A stretch of DNA of 64,000 nucleotides from an uncultured Prevotellaceae bacterium (GTDB lineage: Bacteria; Bacteroidota; Bacteroidia; Bacteroidales; Bacteroidaceae): NCBI GenBank assembly GCA_900314715.1, contig OMWI01000002.1:62001-126000 (forward strand), in the 5' to 3' direction. Each line of letters opens with the position of its first letter. The first letter of the stretch is position 1. The position numbers and the translations under genes were made by a program. The notes beneath the pieces were generated by a model. That model was not told where the DNA came from. It saw only the letters and a list, made by a program, of their open reading frames with translations, and made no database searches. This document shows positions 38,077-46,920 of this stretch, piece after piece.

Positions 38077-39948
38077 TCATGGGCGATTTTTCTTTTTTCC
38101 TTGACGATTAGTATTTTGACGGTTATCATAGAGCTTGGAGATAAGGTCTTGTCTGCCGATGCGTCTTAGTTCCCGTTCGATACCGTTTCTTTCTTCTGGT
38201 TTATACCAAAAGAAGAATTGTCGTTGCGCCAATTTTTCCTTTTGATTTTTTGCACTAAATACAGGTTCCAGCGTATAAGGGTTATATCCCGTATACCACA
38301 TTTCCGTACTTACTGTCATCGGAGTGGGAGTGAAGTCTTGCACTTGTTCAAGATGAAAGTCCAATCTCTTGGTGATAACGGCGAGTTCTGCCATATCCTC
38401 CTCATGACAACCAGGATGGCTACTGATGAAATATGGAATCAATTGTTGTCTCAAATTCTCCTCCCGATTAATCCTGTCAAATACACGCTTGAATTCATTG
38501 AAGAGAGAGAACGATGGTTTGCGCATCAGTTCAAGTACCCTCTCACTAGTATGTTCGGGTGCTACTTTCAGTCTTCCGCTCACATGTTTACATATCAATT
38601 CGCGTGTGTATTCCCTTGCTGCCTCGTTGTTTTTCTCATCCTTAGAATGATGCAAGAGCAAGTCGTATCTGACACCACTACCAATAAAACTCTTCTTGAT
38701 ACCAGGTAATGAATCGACAGCACGATAAATCTCCAGCAAACGAGAATGGTCTGTATTCAAGTTTGGACAAATCTTCGGGTGAATACACGATGGTCGTTTA
38801 CATTTTTCGCATGCTTTCGGATTGTTTCCAGACATCCCGTACATATTGGCGGACGGTCCTCCTAAATCACTCAAATATCCTTTAAAATTAGGCATCTCAA
38901 TGACTTTCTTCACTTCACGTAAGATGCTTTCCTTCGATCTGCATGATATGAACTTCCCTTGATGGGCAGAGATGGTACAAAAAGCACAACCACCAAAACA
39001 ACCTCTATGAATATTGACGGAATGGCGAATCATCTCGTAGGCAGGAATTCGCTTGTCTTTATACTTGGGATGAGGTAGGCGAGTGTAAGGTAAATCGAAA
39101 GAAGCGTCTAACTCCTCCGTAGTCAACGGAGGATAAGGAGGATTTACAACAGCAAATTTCCCGTCAACGGATTGGATGATTCTTTGTGCATGAATGGAAT
39201 TGGATTGTTCTTCAATATGTCTGAAATTCTCAGCTTGGAACTTCTTGTTCTTCAGACACTCCTCATGACTATGTAACACAATGTCATCTGCCGTTATTCC
39301 TCCCTCAATGTGTGCCTTATCAGCAAGATATACCGTTTGAGGAATGGAATGGATTTGAGAGATATGTCGACCATTATCCAATTCCTTGCAAATCTCTGCC
39401 GTTACCTTTTCACCCATTCCATATACGAGAATATCGGCACCAGAATCACAGAGAATGCATTTCATCAGTTTATCTTGCCAGTAGTCGTAATGCGTCAACC
39501 TACGCATGGAAGCCTCAATGCCTCCCAAAACTACTGGAACATCGGGATAGAGTTGCTTGAGAATTCTCGTATAAACAATGGTGGGATATTCAGGACGACA
39601 ATCATGTCTTCCGTTAGGACTATATGCATCTTCCGCTCTCAACCTACGATTTGCCGTATATTTGTTTACCATTGAGTCCATACAACCAGGAGCAATGCCG
39701 AAGAACAGTCTTGGTTTTCCCAGTTTTTTGAAATCACGATAGTCACCATGCCAATCAGGTTGAGGAACGATAGCCACCTTCCAGCCTTTAGCCTCAAGTA
39801 CCCTTCCGATAACGGCCGCACCAAAAGAAGGGTGATCAACGTAAGCGTCACCCGAAAAAAGAATTACGTCGAGTTGTTCCCAACCGCGAAGTTCGCATTC
39901 CTTTTTAGTCGTTGGCAGGAAGTCAGATAGTCGAGGTTGATACGGCAT
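38077..39948 (-). CDS. ygiQ: YgiQ family radical SAM protein
   Basis: A 623-residue protein with the N-terminal YgiQ domain (LSDFLPTTKKECELRGWEQL), then the radical SAM core whose cluster motif is CFGGCAFC (Cys spacing 3-2, about residue 318) in RGCFGGCAFCTISAHQGKF. The C-terminus is basic. Length is typical. The reaction is not established for the family. The start overlaps the upstream 110-residue gene by 26 bases, so the two are cotranslated. Last gene of a five-gene operon. Confidence 0.93.
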   Translation of the reverse strand: MPYQPRLSDFLPTTKKECELRGWEQLDVILFSGDAYVDHPSFGAAVIGRVLEAKGWKVAIVPQPDWHGDYRDFKKLGKPRLFFGIAPGCMDSMVNKYTANRRLRAEDAYSPNGRHDCRPEYPTIVYTRILKQLYPDVPVVLGGIEASMRRLTHYDYWQDKLMKCILCDSGADILVYGMGEKVTAEICKELDNGRHISQIHSIPQTVYLADKAHIEGGITADDIVLHSHEECLKNKKFQAENFRHIEEQSNSIHAQRIIQSVDGKFAVVNPPYPPLTTEELDASFDLPYTRLPHPKYKDKRIPAYEMIRHSVNIHRGCFGGCAFCTISAHQGKFISCRSKESILREVKKVIEMPNFKGYLSDLGGPSANMYGMSGNNPKACEKCKRPSCIHPKICPNLNTDHSRLLEIYRAVDSLPGIKKSFIGSGVRYDLLLHHSKDEKNNEAAREYTRELICKHVSGRLKVAPEHTSERVLELMRKPSFSLFNEFKRVFDRINREENLRQQLIPYFISSHPGCHEEDMAELAVITKRLDFHLEQVQDFTPTPMTVSTEMWYTGYNPYTLEPVFSAKNQKEKLAQRQFFFWYKPEERNGIERELRRIGRQDLISKLYDNRQNTNRQGKKKNRP

Positions 39949-40255
39949 CTTCGTTCTGCACTTCCTGTTTAGCTTTCCATTCCGTGTACAAAGACATCAG
40001 ACGGTTCAACCCAAAAGCCTTCATGTTATTGTTGTATATGACATCCAGGCAAAGGTCAAGTAGATTCTTGTCGGTATTGGATTCCGATTCCAAGATAGAC
40101 CTGACATTAAACTTGAGTTTGTCGAGTACGTCTTCGTCAATGATACCGTTGCTATCTACGAGGTTATCGAGCAAGGAATATTTGTCGATTGTTTCCAGAT
40201 GCAAGTCTGTAATGTCGATACTTCGACTTCCTGATACGTTAGCTTGAATCTTCAT
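39923..40255 (-). CDS. Hypothetical protein (110 aa)
   Basis: A 110-residue acidic cytoplasmic protein, helical by appearance (LLDNLVDSNGIIDEDVLDKL, then LLDLCLDVIYNNNMKAFGLN). No motif is recognised. It lies 17 bases after the golvesin/amidase gene and overlaps ygiQ by 26 bases, so it belongs to the operon. Its codon use and amino-acid make-up look like a real gene. Confidence 0.65.
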   Translation of the reverse strand: MKIQANVSGSRSIDITDLHLETIDKYSLLDNLVDSNGIIDEDVLDKLKFNVRSILESESNTDKNLLDLCLDVIYNNNMKAFGLNRLMSLYTEWKAKQEVQNEDAVSTSTI

Positions 40256-40272
40256 GCTTATTTATTATTGGT

Positions 40273-43182
40273 TTATTTTACGAGATAATTAAGAATACCG
40301 CGCATAATGGCATTTCTTGTCGATGGGTCAATTATACACTCCAATGGGAATCCCATAACGAAACAACCATAGTCGCGACCTTTGTATGCCACTCCCGCAT
40401 CGTTGCCATCACCATATTGCAAGGCGCAGAACGATTGGTTTCCAATTGGTTGTAGAATATCGGGAGCGTGAACGGCATAATGCTTATCGTTGAGTGTGCG
40501 ATAGATATCGAAGTTCATTCCCAAACCTACCACTCTGGAAGTATTTCTCCCATACATGCTTCCGCCATATTTCACTTTGAGCACGTTAGCCATGAAATAT
40601 TGTTCGCTTACATTTGTCATCATGTCGGAACCAACATACGAACCGCTAATGATGAGATTACCGTGGTCTTTCACGTATGAACGAATCTTCTCTTGCATGG
40701 TTGCTGAGAAAGTCTTAAATCTCTGAAGGGAATGTCCATCGTTCTTTTCCAATCCGAGAATCATGTCTACGCAATCGTATTTGTTCAATTTTACCTGTCC
40801 ACTTTCAACGGCTTTGCTCGAACAACTAACGATATTGTATTTTTGAGCACTGGCAATAGCCTCGGCATGAGCCATTACATAGTTGAAATCATTACCAGCA
40901 ATAAATTGACCAGCCATTTCATTGCCACTATAACCCAATCCTCCTTGTCCTTCAATACCCATTTTGTTGCGGTCGAAGCATTGTTGCTTTCCACTCCAAC
41001 CAGCTGTAAGTCCGTAAGTTACACCTGGGTCTTTGCCTAAGTCGAATCCTTGCTTCGTAGATGTATTGATAACGGCAGGTGAAGACAGACGATGAAATCC
41101 ATTCACCACCATCACCGTCTTTTCGGATTTTGGTTGGTACATTGCCGACAATACTTCGGTTGGAAAACTTTCGCCTCCCTTATTGATGGCAGCCACTTTA
41201 AAATGATACAACACGCCTGGTTGTAGGTTCATCGTACATGAATTAGACTTAACGATTTGTCCGTTGTCGAATCCTTTCTTGTTTATAGCGATGAAAAGCT
41301 TATATGAATGAGGCTTAGCCGATTGTTCCTGTTCATCATTTACCGCATTCCATGAGAGTTTCACCCTTCCTTTACCTGACATCTCAATATGGAAATTGTC
41401 GGGAGGAAGTGGTTGTACTACGTACGATTCTCCATGTTGGTTGGCAATGTATTTCAACACATTTTTATATATAGAGCGCGCGAGATGGAACTTGAAATAA
41501 GGATCTTGTCCATAAAGCATATCGGGGAAATTCTGATGTGATAGTGTCTCCAAGATAGCAGATGGCACTTCAGGACAACGAGTTTCCGAATAGTTGCGAT
41601 TATATAAATGGCGACGTGTCCAATTTCCGAACTTATTCTTCATATCATGCTTTACGCCCGATAATAGATTCTCTGCCAGTTCGAAACTTGCCATACGAGA
41701 AACACCTGAATTCAATATGCCGTCATTGTAGTTCGTTGTGCAAATGGAGAGCGAACCAACAAGCGACTTACCGTCTGCATTATAACCTGCATCGCTATGT
41801 ACGGCCAATGTCAGTTCGATAGGCACTTTCTTTCCTTGCATAGTGGGCATATAGCAAGAACCGCCGCCCAACCAATTCGTCATGTATGAACGAGTATTGA
41901 TGTCGTCGCCGTAATCATCGGCACCATTCTTCGAACTATAGACACTATAAGGCGCGCCCGCCCATTGTCCGTAATAGCGAGAACCTTCCAATGCGCGTGG
42001 CAGACCGCTCGTACTTCCACCTCGTTGAATGTTTCCCATACCTCCACCAAATCTTACGGCATCGGTGGTAATCACTCCCGAAGTGGTAGAATAATTCGTA
42101 AGCACCACGCGATTGTTCGGACTACTACCAGCATCAAACTCAAATGTTCCCAAGTACACCCATGTTCCGCTACCCATTTGTTGGTTGACGCGGAAATACG
42201 TCATCTGTCCTTGGTGGCAAACTACGTATTGTGCATCAGGAACACTTTGGCTTACCGTGGAATAACTTACGTATACTGCATACTTACCATTCTCGGGGAA
42301 AGTGGGTTGATAGGATGCTTGACTGATACCCTTAACTTTCTTCGTAGTGCTAACCATGCGAGAAGTACCGGCAACAAAAGGGTTTTCATTATCCTTGTAT
42401 GTTCCACCGTGTAAGGCAAAGCCAGCTACACCAGTGTTTTTCCATGCATTATTACCATTTGTTTCCTGATAAGAACCCGATTTCTTGCTATGGTCATTAT
42501 CTACGATAATCTCATTCTTTTGCCAATCCCTTTCACGAGGTGAGAAAACTACGGCTCCCGCATTTTCCAACATGGGGATAAGATATGGTATAACGATGGT
42601 TTGCGTGTATAAGTCTTCGGTAGTGCCAAACAAGAACGGTCGTTGCCATTTCCATACACCTTGTTTCTTGTCGTAATACCTACCATGACTTGCCCAAAGG
42701 GAAATGTGACGATTGTAAAGACCATGAGAGATTTCGTTGGGACGAGACAGATTCTCTACCCATGGGTTTCCCTTGTAGTTAATCTTTCCCCACATTCTTC
42801 TCTTATCCGCATTGTCAGACAATCGGTTAGGAACAAGTTCTTCAATGGGAACTCCCGTGGTTAACACTTTAATATTATAGTCATCGTATGGGTTAGGCAA
42901 TAATTTCTTTACCTTCTTATAAATCTTGTTGACCAAATCTGGCGAAAACTCTTGTGCGGCAAAGATGTCACTAACGGTGAATGACGCATTTCTCGTCTTA
43001 GTATTAATGTCGTACGACACCATCTGTGGTTGAACCTTAAATTCAGATTCGTTCGCCTTGAAAGTTTGAAAATAGTCTTTTAGTTGTGATTCAACATTAG
43101 TTGGCAGATACGCCTTTTGTGCCAATGCACTTGTCATGTGCATCAGCAAAATAACAAAAAAGAATACAATCGTTTTTCTCAT
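40273..43182 (-). CDS. Secreted N-acetylmuramoyl-L-alanine amidase-like protein with golvesin and FnIII domains
   Basis: A 969-residue exported protein (signal MRKTIVFFFVILLMHMTSAL). An amidase_3-like core is split: WASHGRYYD and FGTTEDLYTQ give possible zinc His and Glu near 160-185, and LAVHSDAGYNADG plus PSAILETLSHQNFPDM give the second half. Between them lies a golvesin-like beta domain (about 285-385). A fibronectin III domain (about 610-700) and a C-terminal domain of about 260 residues follow. Homologues in the phylum are often labelled xanthan lyase, which I think misleading; cell-wall cleavage is more likely. Second-to-third gene of its operon. Confidence 0.78.
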   Translation of the reverse strand: MRKTIVFFFVILLMHMTSALAQKAYLPTNVESQLKDYFQTFKANESEFKVQPQMVSYDINTKTRNASFTVSDIFAAQEFSPDLVNKIYKKVKKLLPNPYDDYNIKVLTTGVPIEELVPNRLSDNADKRRMWGKINYKGNPWVENLSRPNEISHGLYNRHISLWASHGRYYDKKQGVWKWQRPFLFGTTEDLYTQTIVIPYLIPMLENAGAVVFSPRERDWQKNEIIVDNDHSKKSGSYQETNGNNAWKNTGVAGFALHGGTYKDNENPFVAGTSRMVSTTKKVKGISQASYQPTFPENGKYAVYVSYSTVSQSVPDAQYVVCHQGQMTYFRVNQQMGSGTWVYLGTFEFDAGSSPNNRVVLTNYSTTSGVITTDAVRFGGGMGNIQRGGSTSGLPRALEGSRYYGQWAGAPYSVYSSKNGADDYGDDINTRSYMTNWLGGGSCYMPTMQGKKVPIELTLAVHSDAGYNADGKSLVGSLSICTTNYNDGILNSGVSRMASFELAENLLSGVKHDMKNKFGNWTRRHLYNRNYSETRCPEVPSAILETLSHQNFPDMLYGQDPYFKFHLARSIYKNVLKYIANQHGESYVVQPLPPDNFHIEMSGKGRVKLSWNAVNDEQEQSAKPHSYKLFIAINKKGFDNGQIVKSNSCTMNLQPGVLYHFKVAAINKGGESFPTEVLSAMYQPKSEKTVMVVNGFHRLSSPAVINTSTKQGFDLGKDPGVTYGLTAGWSGKQQCFDRNKMGIEGQGGLGYSGNEMAGQFIAGNDFNYVMAHAEAIASAQKYNIVSCSSKAVESGQVKLNKYDCVDMILGLEKNDGHSLQRFKTFSATMQEKIRSYVKDHGNLIISGSYVGSDMMTNVSEQYFMANVLKVKYGGSMYGRNTSRVVGLGMNFDIYRTLNDKHYAVHAPDILQPIGNQSFCALQYGDGNDAGVAYKGRDYGCFVMGFPLECIIDPSTRNAIMRGILNYLVK

Positions 43183-43184
43183 AG

Positions 43185-43742
43185 TTAATCTATCGTCCCT
43201 ATCGTAAACTTTTCGGGATGTTTTCCTTTAAAATCCTTAAAATATAATTTTATTTCTTTCATTTCCTCTTCCAAGTTACCCGTTGGAATCAGGCTCTTGG
43301 TACATTGTATCGTCTTCTTCTTGTAGTCTAATCCATAAAGCAAAATGGGGATTTCAGCTTTCATGGCAATGAAATAAAATCCCTTCTTCCATTCTGGATT
43401 TAATGAACGGGTTCCTTCTGGCGTAATGCAAAGATGAAAAACACTTGCCTTACTTGCCTCGTTTGCTAAGTTGTCGGTCATGCTGGTATGCTTGCTTCGC
43501 CATACGGGAATACCTCCCATGGCACGAAACACACTACCGAGTGGCCAGAAAAACCATTCTTTCTTCATGAGGAAATTGCTTTTCAAGCCTTCGGCCTTTG
43601 CATAAAGCTGTCCAATTGCAAAGTCCCAATTACTGGTATGGGGAGCAAGGCAAATAATATATTTATCGGGATGGTCAACGCTTACATTCTTTTTCCATCC
43701 CAAATGTTTGTACAAGAGCCAACTACAGAATCTCCTCAGCAT
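43185..43742 (-). CDS. 1-acyl-sn-glycerol-3-phosphate acyltransferase-like protein
   Basis: A 185-residue PlsC-family enzyme. Motif I is APHTSNWDFAIG with the HX4D pair, motif II is FRAMGGIPVWRS, motif III is CITPEGTRS, and motif IV is EIPILLYGLDY. Such enzymes acylate lysophosphatidate or related lipids at the inner membrane; the short length suggests the small clade whose acceptor is less certain. Three bases separate it from the gene before and two from the amidase-like gene after. Confidence 0.85.
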   Translation of the reverse strand: MLRRFCSWLLYKHLGWKKNVSVDHPDKYIICLAPHTSNWDFAIGQLYAKAEGLKSNFLMKKEWFFWPLGSVFRAMGGIPVWRSKHTSMTDNLANEASKASVFHLCITPEGTRSLNPEWKKGFYFIAMKAEIPILLYGLDYKKKTIQCTKSLIPTGNLEEEMKEIKLYFKDFKGKHPEKFTIGTID

Positions 43743-43745
43743 AAC

Positions 43746-44021
43746 TTATGATTCAAGGTTGATAATTTGATCTATAGCCTCGGAAGTATATTCATCAAAG
43801 TCCTTGAGGAGAACCTTGAAGTATTCCTTTTGTTTCATCCCTGGCTCTGGATGAGAAACACGGTTAACAAAACTGTTTCTTTCCGCGAGGAGAGTAGCCA
43901 AAAATGATTCCACGTTCTCCTTGTTGGGCTTGTTGCCATACAAAGACATGGCCACGCATTCAGAAATCAGCGCATCGAATACATTATTGATGTTTTTCTT
44001 TAAAACTCGTTTGTTACTCAT
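43746..44021 (-). CDS. Hypothetical protein (91 aa)
   Basis: From the ATG at 44021 the product is MSNKRVLKKNINNVFDALIS and onward, 91 residues, helical and soluble, ending DEYTSEAIDQIINLES. The longer frame to 44135 crosses the promoter, so I reject that start. First gene of the operon leading to ygiQ. No family recognised. Confidence 0.7.
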   Translation of the reverse strand: MSNKRVLKKNINNVFDALISECVAMSLYGNKPNKENVESFLATLLAERNSFVNRVSHPEPGMKQKEYFKVLLKDFDEYTSEAIDQIINLES

Positions 44022-44041
44022 AGTTGTTGTATTTAATCCTC

Positions 44042-44049
44042 CAAAGATA
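44042..44049 (-). promoter_or_regulatory. -7 box of the 91-aa/acyltransferase/amidase/ygiQ operon
   Basis: The minus strand reads TATCTTTG (complement of CAAAGATA), a full match to TAnnTTTG, 21 bases before the ATG at 44021. The nearest TTG lies at a longer-than-usual 23-base spacing. Confidence 0.5.
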
Positions 44050-44143
44050 GCAAAAGAAATTGGATAATCCATCAAATTTTGGCAAAAAAGTTTTAAAATG
44101 ACGATTTCTTTCCGTTTTCCTTCCATATATCGCAAAAAATGAG

Positions 44144-44151
44144 TAAATTTG
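44144..44151 (+). promoter_or_regulatory. -7 box of the PPi-phosphofructokinase gene
   Basis: TAAATTTG matches TAnnTTTG in full and lies 55 bases before the start codon. No TTG at the usual distance was seen. Confidence 0.45.
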
Positions 44152-44205
44152 CAAAGGATATATAGTGTCGCAAAATAAAGTATTACTAATATAATTTTAA
44201 GGTAA

Positions 44206-45852
44206 ATGAAATTAAGTCTTTTACAAAAAGAAAGAGCTGCTTACCAACCGAAGTTGCCAAAAGGTCTTCAGGGGGCAGTAAAAGTGTGTGAAGGAGAACC
44301 AACACAGAGTGTTGGAGACCAAGAAGAAATTAAGGCGTTGTTTCCAAACACTTATGGAATGCCACTCGTAGAGTTTGTTCCGGGTAATGAAAGTTGCTCC
44401 AAGAAGATGAACGTGGGCGTGATTCTTAGTGGTGGACAGGCTCCTGGTGGTCACAATGTTATTTGTGGTATTTTTGATGGAATCAAGAGACTCAATCCTG
44501 AGAATCGTTTGTATGGCTTCATCTTAGGTCCTGGCGGATTGGTAGACCACAACTACATGGAATTAACCGATGAGATTATTGACAAGTACCGCAATACGGG
44601 AGGTTTCGACATGATTGGTTCAGGACGTACGAAATTGGAAAAAGTTGAACAATTTGAAAAAGGTCTTGAAATCATTCGTGAACTTGACATTCAGGCTATC
44701 GTTATTATCGGTGGTGATGACTCTAACACTAACGCGTGCGTATTGGCTGAGTATTATGCTGCCAAGAAATATGGCGTTCAAGTAATTGGTTGTCCTAAGA
44801 CTATCGATGGCGACTTGAAGAACGACCAAATCGAAACGTCTTTTGGTTTCGATACAGCTACGAAAGTTTATGGTGAATTGATTGGTAACATCGAGCGCGA
44901 TTGTAATTCTGCTCGTAAGTATTGGCATTTCATTAAGTTGATGGGACGCTCTGCTAGTCATATTGCTTTGGAGTGCGCCTTGACTTGCCAGCCTAACATC
45001 TGTCTCGTTTCTGAGGAAGTGGAAGCCAAAGACCAAACATTGAATGACATCGTTGAATACATTGCAACTATCGTGGCTAAGCGTGCAGAGCAAGGTAACA
45101 ACTTCGGTGTTGTTTTGGTTCCAGAAGGCTTGATTGAGTTTATTCCTGCTATCGGTCGCTTGATTGATGAACTGAACGACTTGCTCGCAGAGCATGGTGC
45201 TGACTATAAAGACCTTGACAAGAAAGCACAACACGATTATATTCTCGCTCACTTGAGCAAAGACAATGCTGAAACATTCGCTACTTTGCCAGAGGGTGTT
45301 GCTCGCCAACTCTCATTGGATCGCGACCCACACGGAAACGTTCAGGTTTCTTTGATTGAAACAGAGAAGTTGCTTTCAGAAATGGTGGCTGCTAAGCTTG
45401 ACCAATGGGCAAAAGAAGGAAAGTTTGTTGGTAGTTTCAACACGCAACATCACTTCTTCGGATATGAGGGACGTTGTGCTGCTCCTTCTAACTTTGATGC
45501 TGACTATTGCTATGCTCTCGGTATCAGCGCTTCTCAACTTATTGCCAATGGCAAGACGGGTTATATGGCTATCGTAAAGAATACGACCGACGGTACAGAT
45601 AATTGGATTGCTGGTGGTGTGCCTATCACGATGATGATGAACATGGAGCGTAGAAACGGTAAGATGAAACCCGTTATCCGCAAGGCATTGGTTGACTTGG
45701 AAGGTCGTCCTTACAAGAAATTCCTCGAGCATCGTCATGAGTGGGAAATCGGTACATGCTTCGTATATCCTGGTCCAATCCAGTACTGGGGACCATCATC
45801 TGTAGCTGATCGCGCTACTCGTACGTTGATGCTTGAACAAGGAAAACAATAA
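44206..45852 (+). CDS. pfp: Diphosphate--fructose-6-phosphate 1-phosphotransferase
   Basis: A 548-residue PPi-dependent phosphofructokinase of the long (plant-beta/PfpB-like) clade; it reversibly phosphorylates fructose 6-phosphate with pyrophosphate. ILSGGQAPGGHNVICG begins the first Rossmann domain; IIGGDDSNTNA (about 170-180) has the second Asp in place of Gly that selects PPi over ATP; PKTIDGDLKN contains the catalytic Asp; MGRSASHIALECAL is the substrate loop. Alone in its transcript, with its own promoter and a long-stem terminator. KDPG-derived triose and galactose-derived hexose would meet here. Confidence 0.95.
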   Translation: MKLSLLQKERAAYQPKLPKGLQGAVKVCEGEPTQSVGDQEEIKALFPNTYGMPLVEFVPGNESCSKKMNVGVILSGGQAPGGHNVICGIFDGIKRLNPENRLYGFILGPGGLVDHNYMELTDEIIDKYRNTGGFDMIGSGRTKLEKVEQFEKGLEIIRELDIQAIVIIGGDDSNTNACVLAEYYAAKKYGVQVIGCPKTIDGDLKNDQIETSFGFDTATKVYGELIGNIERDCNSARKYWHFIKLMGRSASHIALECALTCQPNICLVSEEVEAKDQTLNDIVEYIATIVAKRAEQGNNFGVVLVPEGLIEFIPAIGRLIDELNDLLAEHGADYKDLDKKAQHDYILAHLSKDNAETFATLPEGVARQLSLDRDPHGNVQVSLIETEKLLSEMVAAKLDQWAKEGKFVGSFNTQHHFFGYEGRCAAPSNFDADYCYALGISASQLIANGKTGYMAIVKNTTDGTDNWIAGGVPITMMMNMERRNGKMKPVIRKALVDLEGRPYKKFLEHRHEWEIGTCFVYPGPIQYWGPSSVADRATRTLMLEQGKQ

Positions 45853-45876
45853 TATTCAATGTATCTATGATGTAGT

Positions 45877-45953
45877 AAGGGGAAATCCGTAAATTGCCTG
45901 ATGATAAATCATTCACGTATGGAATGCAATGGCAATTTTCGGATTTCCCTTTC
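45877..45953 (+). terminator. Long-stem terminator after pfp
   Basis: A 22-bp stem with two imperfect pairs (45877-45898 with 45931-45952) and a 32-base loop is followed by TTTCTTATATATA. The T run is broken, so it may work partly as an RNA stabiliser. Confidence 0.6.
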
Positions 45954-45972
45954 TTATATATATAAATAAGGA

Positions 45973-46845
45973 GTGAACAAGAAACGAATGACAAAACCAA
46001 AAGGTAATTCAACTTCTAAACGTGGTAAGAAGTCGAAAAATAGCCATTTCCTATCTGCTTTCTACAAGAAAAATTCACGTTTGGCTTGGTGGATAGGTGG
46101 TATCGGTATTGTCATTTTGTATATTTGGGCATTCTATTATTTCTTCGTAGGTCCTACTGGATTCAGGTGGAGAGCGTTGTATGGTGATGCGAGATACCCA
46201 CAAGGTTATGAGATTCACGGTATTGACATCTCTCATTATCAAGGCGACATCAATTGGAGTAAGTTGAGACATTCTATCATTGAAGGATGTCCATTGCGTT
46301 TCGTTATCATCAAGTCTACGGAAGGTTCTACGCGTGTTGACGAGAAATTTAAGGATAATTTCTATCAAGCTCGCGAGCACGGTTTTATTCGTGGAGCTTA
46401 TCATTTCTGGAGCAATAAGTCTAAAGCGAGAGAACAAGCATATTTCTTTCTTGAACATGCAAAGTTGGAAAAGGGCGATTTGCCTCCCGTGCTCGATATA
46501 GAACATTATCCGCAAGGCGTAGATTTAGAGGATTTCCAACGTGATGTGTTGACATGGTTGCACATCGTAGAAGATAGGTATCATGTGAAGCCCATTATCT
46601 ATACCTATTTCAAATTCAAGGAAAAATATCTCAGTGCTCCCGTCTTTGATGATTATCCATATTGGATTGCCCACTATTATGTAGATAAGGTGGAGTATAA
46701 AGGACAATGGAAATTTTGGCAACATACTGACGCGGGGAAGTTGCCTGGCATTCGTGGATATGTAGATTTTGACATTTACAATGGTTCGTATTATGACTTG
46801 AAGATGCTAACCATTGGAAGCGAGGAAGAGGAATGGAATTTATAA
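45973..46845 (+). CDS. Membrane-anchored GH25 lysozyme
   Basis: A 290-residue muramidase with a basic N-terminus (KRGKKSKNSHFLSAFYKKNS), one membrane helix (LAWWIGGIGIVILYIWAFYY, about 34-53) and a periplasmic catalytic domain: HGIDISHYQGDINW, IIKSTEGSTRVDEKF, GAYHFWSNKS and PVLDIEHYPQG with the DxE pair. Start GTG at 45973; an ATG five codons later is possible. The stop codon TAA lies inside the first unit of 22-bp array C. It is a second copy of the function encoded at 23121-23819, here anchored rather than secreted. Confidence 0.9.
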   Translation: MNKKRMTKPKGNSTSKRGKKSKNSHFLSAFYKKNSRLAWWIGGIGIVILYIWAFYYFFVGPTGFRWRALYGDARYPQGYEIHGIDISHYQGDINWSKLRHSIIEGCPLRFVIIKSTEGSTRVDEKFKDNFYQAREHGFIRGAYHFWSNKSKAREQAYFFLEHAKLEKGDLPPVLDIEHYPQGVDLEDFQRDVLTWLHIVEDRYHVKPIIYTYFKFKEKYLSAPVFDDYPYWIAHYYVDKVEYKGQWKFWQHTDAGKLPGIRGYVDFDIYNGSYYDLKMLTIGSEEEEWNL

Positions 46846-46920
46846 ACCTATCGTTTGCGAGGTCTAAATATATCGTTTACGAAGCCTAAAGCTATCGTTT
46901 ACAACCGCTAAACATTATCA
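46842..46920. repeat. 22-bp repeat array C (3 full units and a partial)
   Basis: Units start at 46842, 46864, 46886 and 46908: ATAAACCTATCGTTTGC, CTAAATATATCGTTTAC, CTAAAGCTATCGTTTAC and CTAAACATTATCACG. The array fills the whole gap between the convergent lysozyme and prmA genes. Its first unit supplies the lysozyme stop codon TAA (46843-46845), and its last overlaps the prmA stop (46918-46920). Confidence 0.8.

Noticed and set aside
40273..43182. Xanthan lyase assignment
   Set aside because: The signal peptide, split amidase-like motifs and golvesin/FnIII domains fit a cell-wall amidase better; no polysaccharide lyase motif was seen.
44022..44135. Longer start for the 91-residue protein
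   Set aside because: The added 38 codons cover a full -7 box; the inner ATG follows it at a normal distance.
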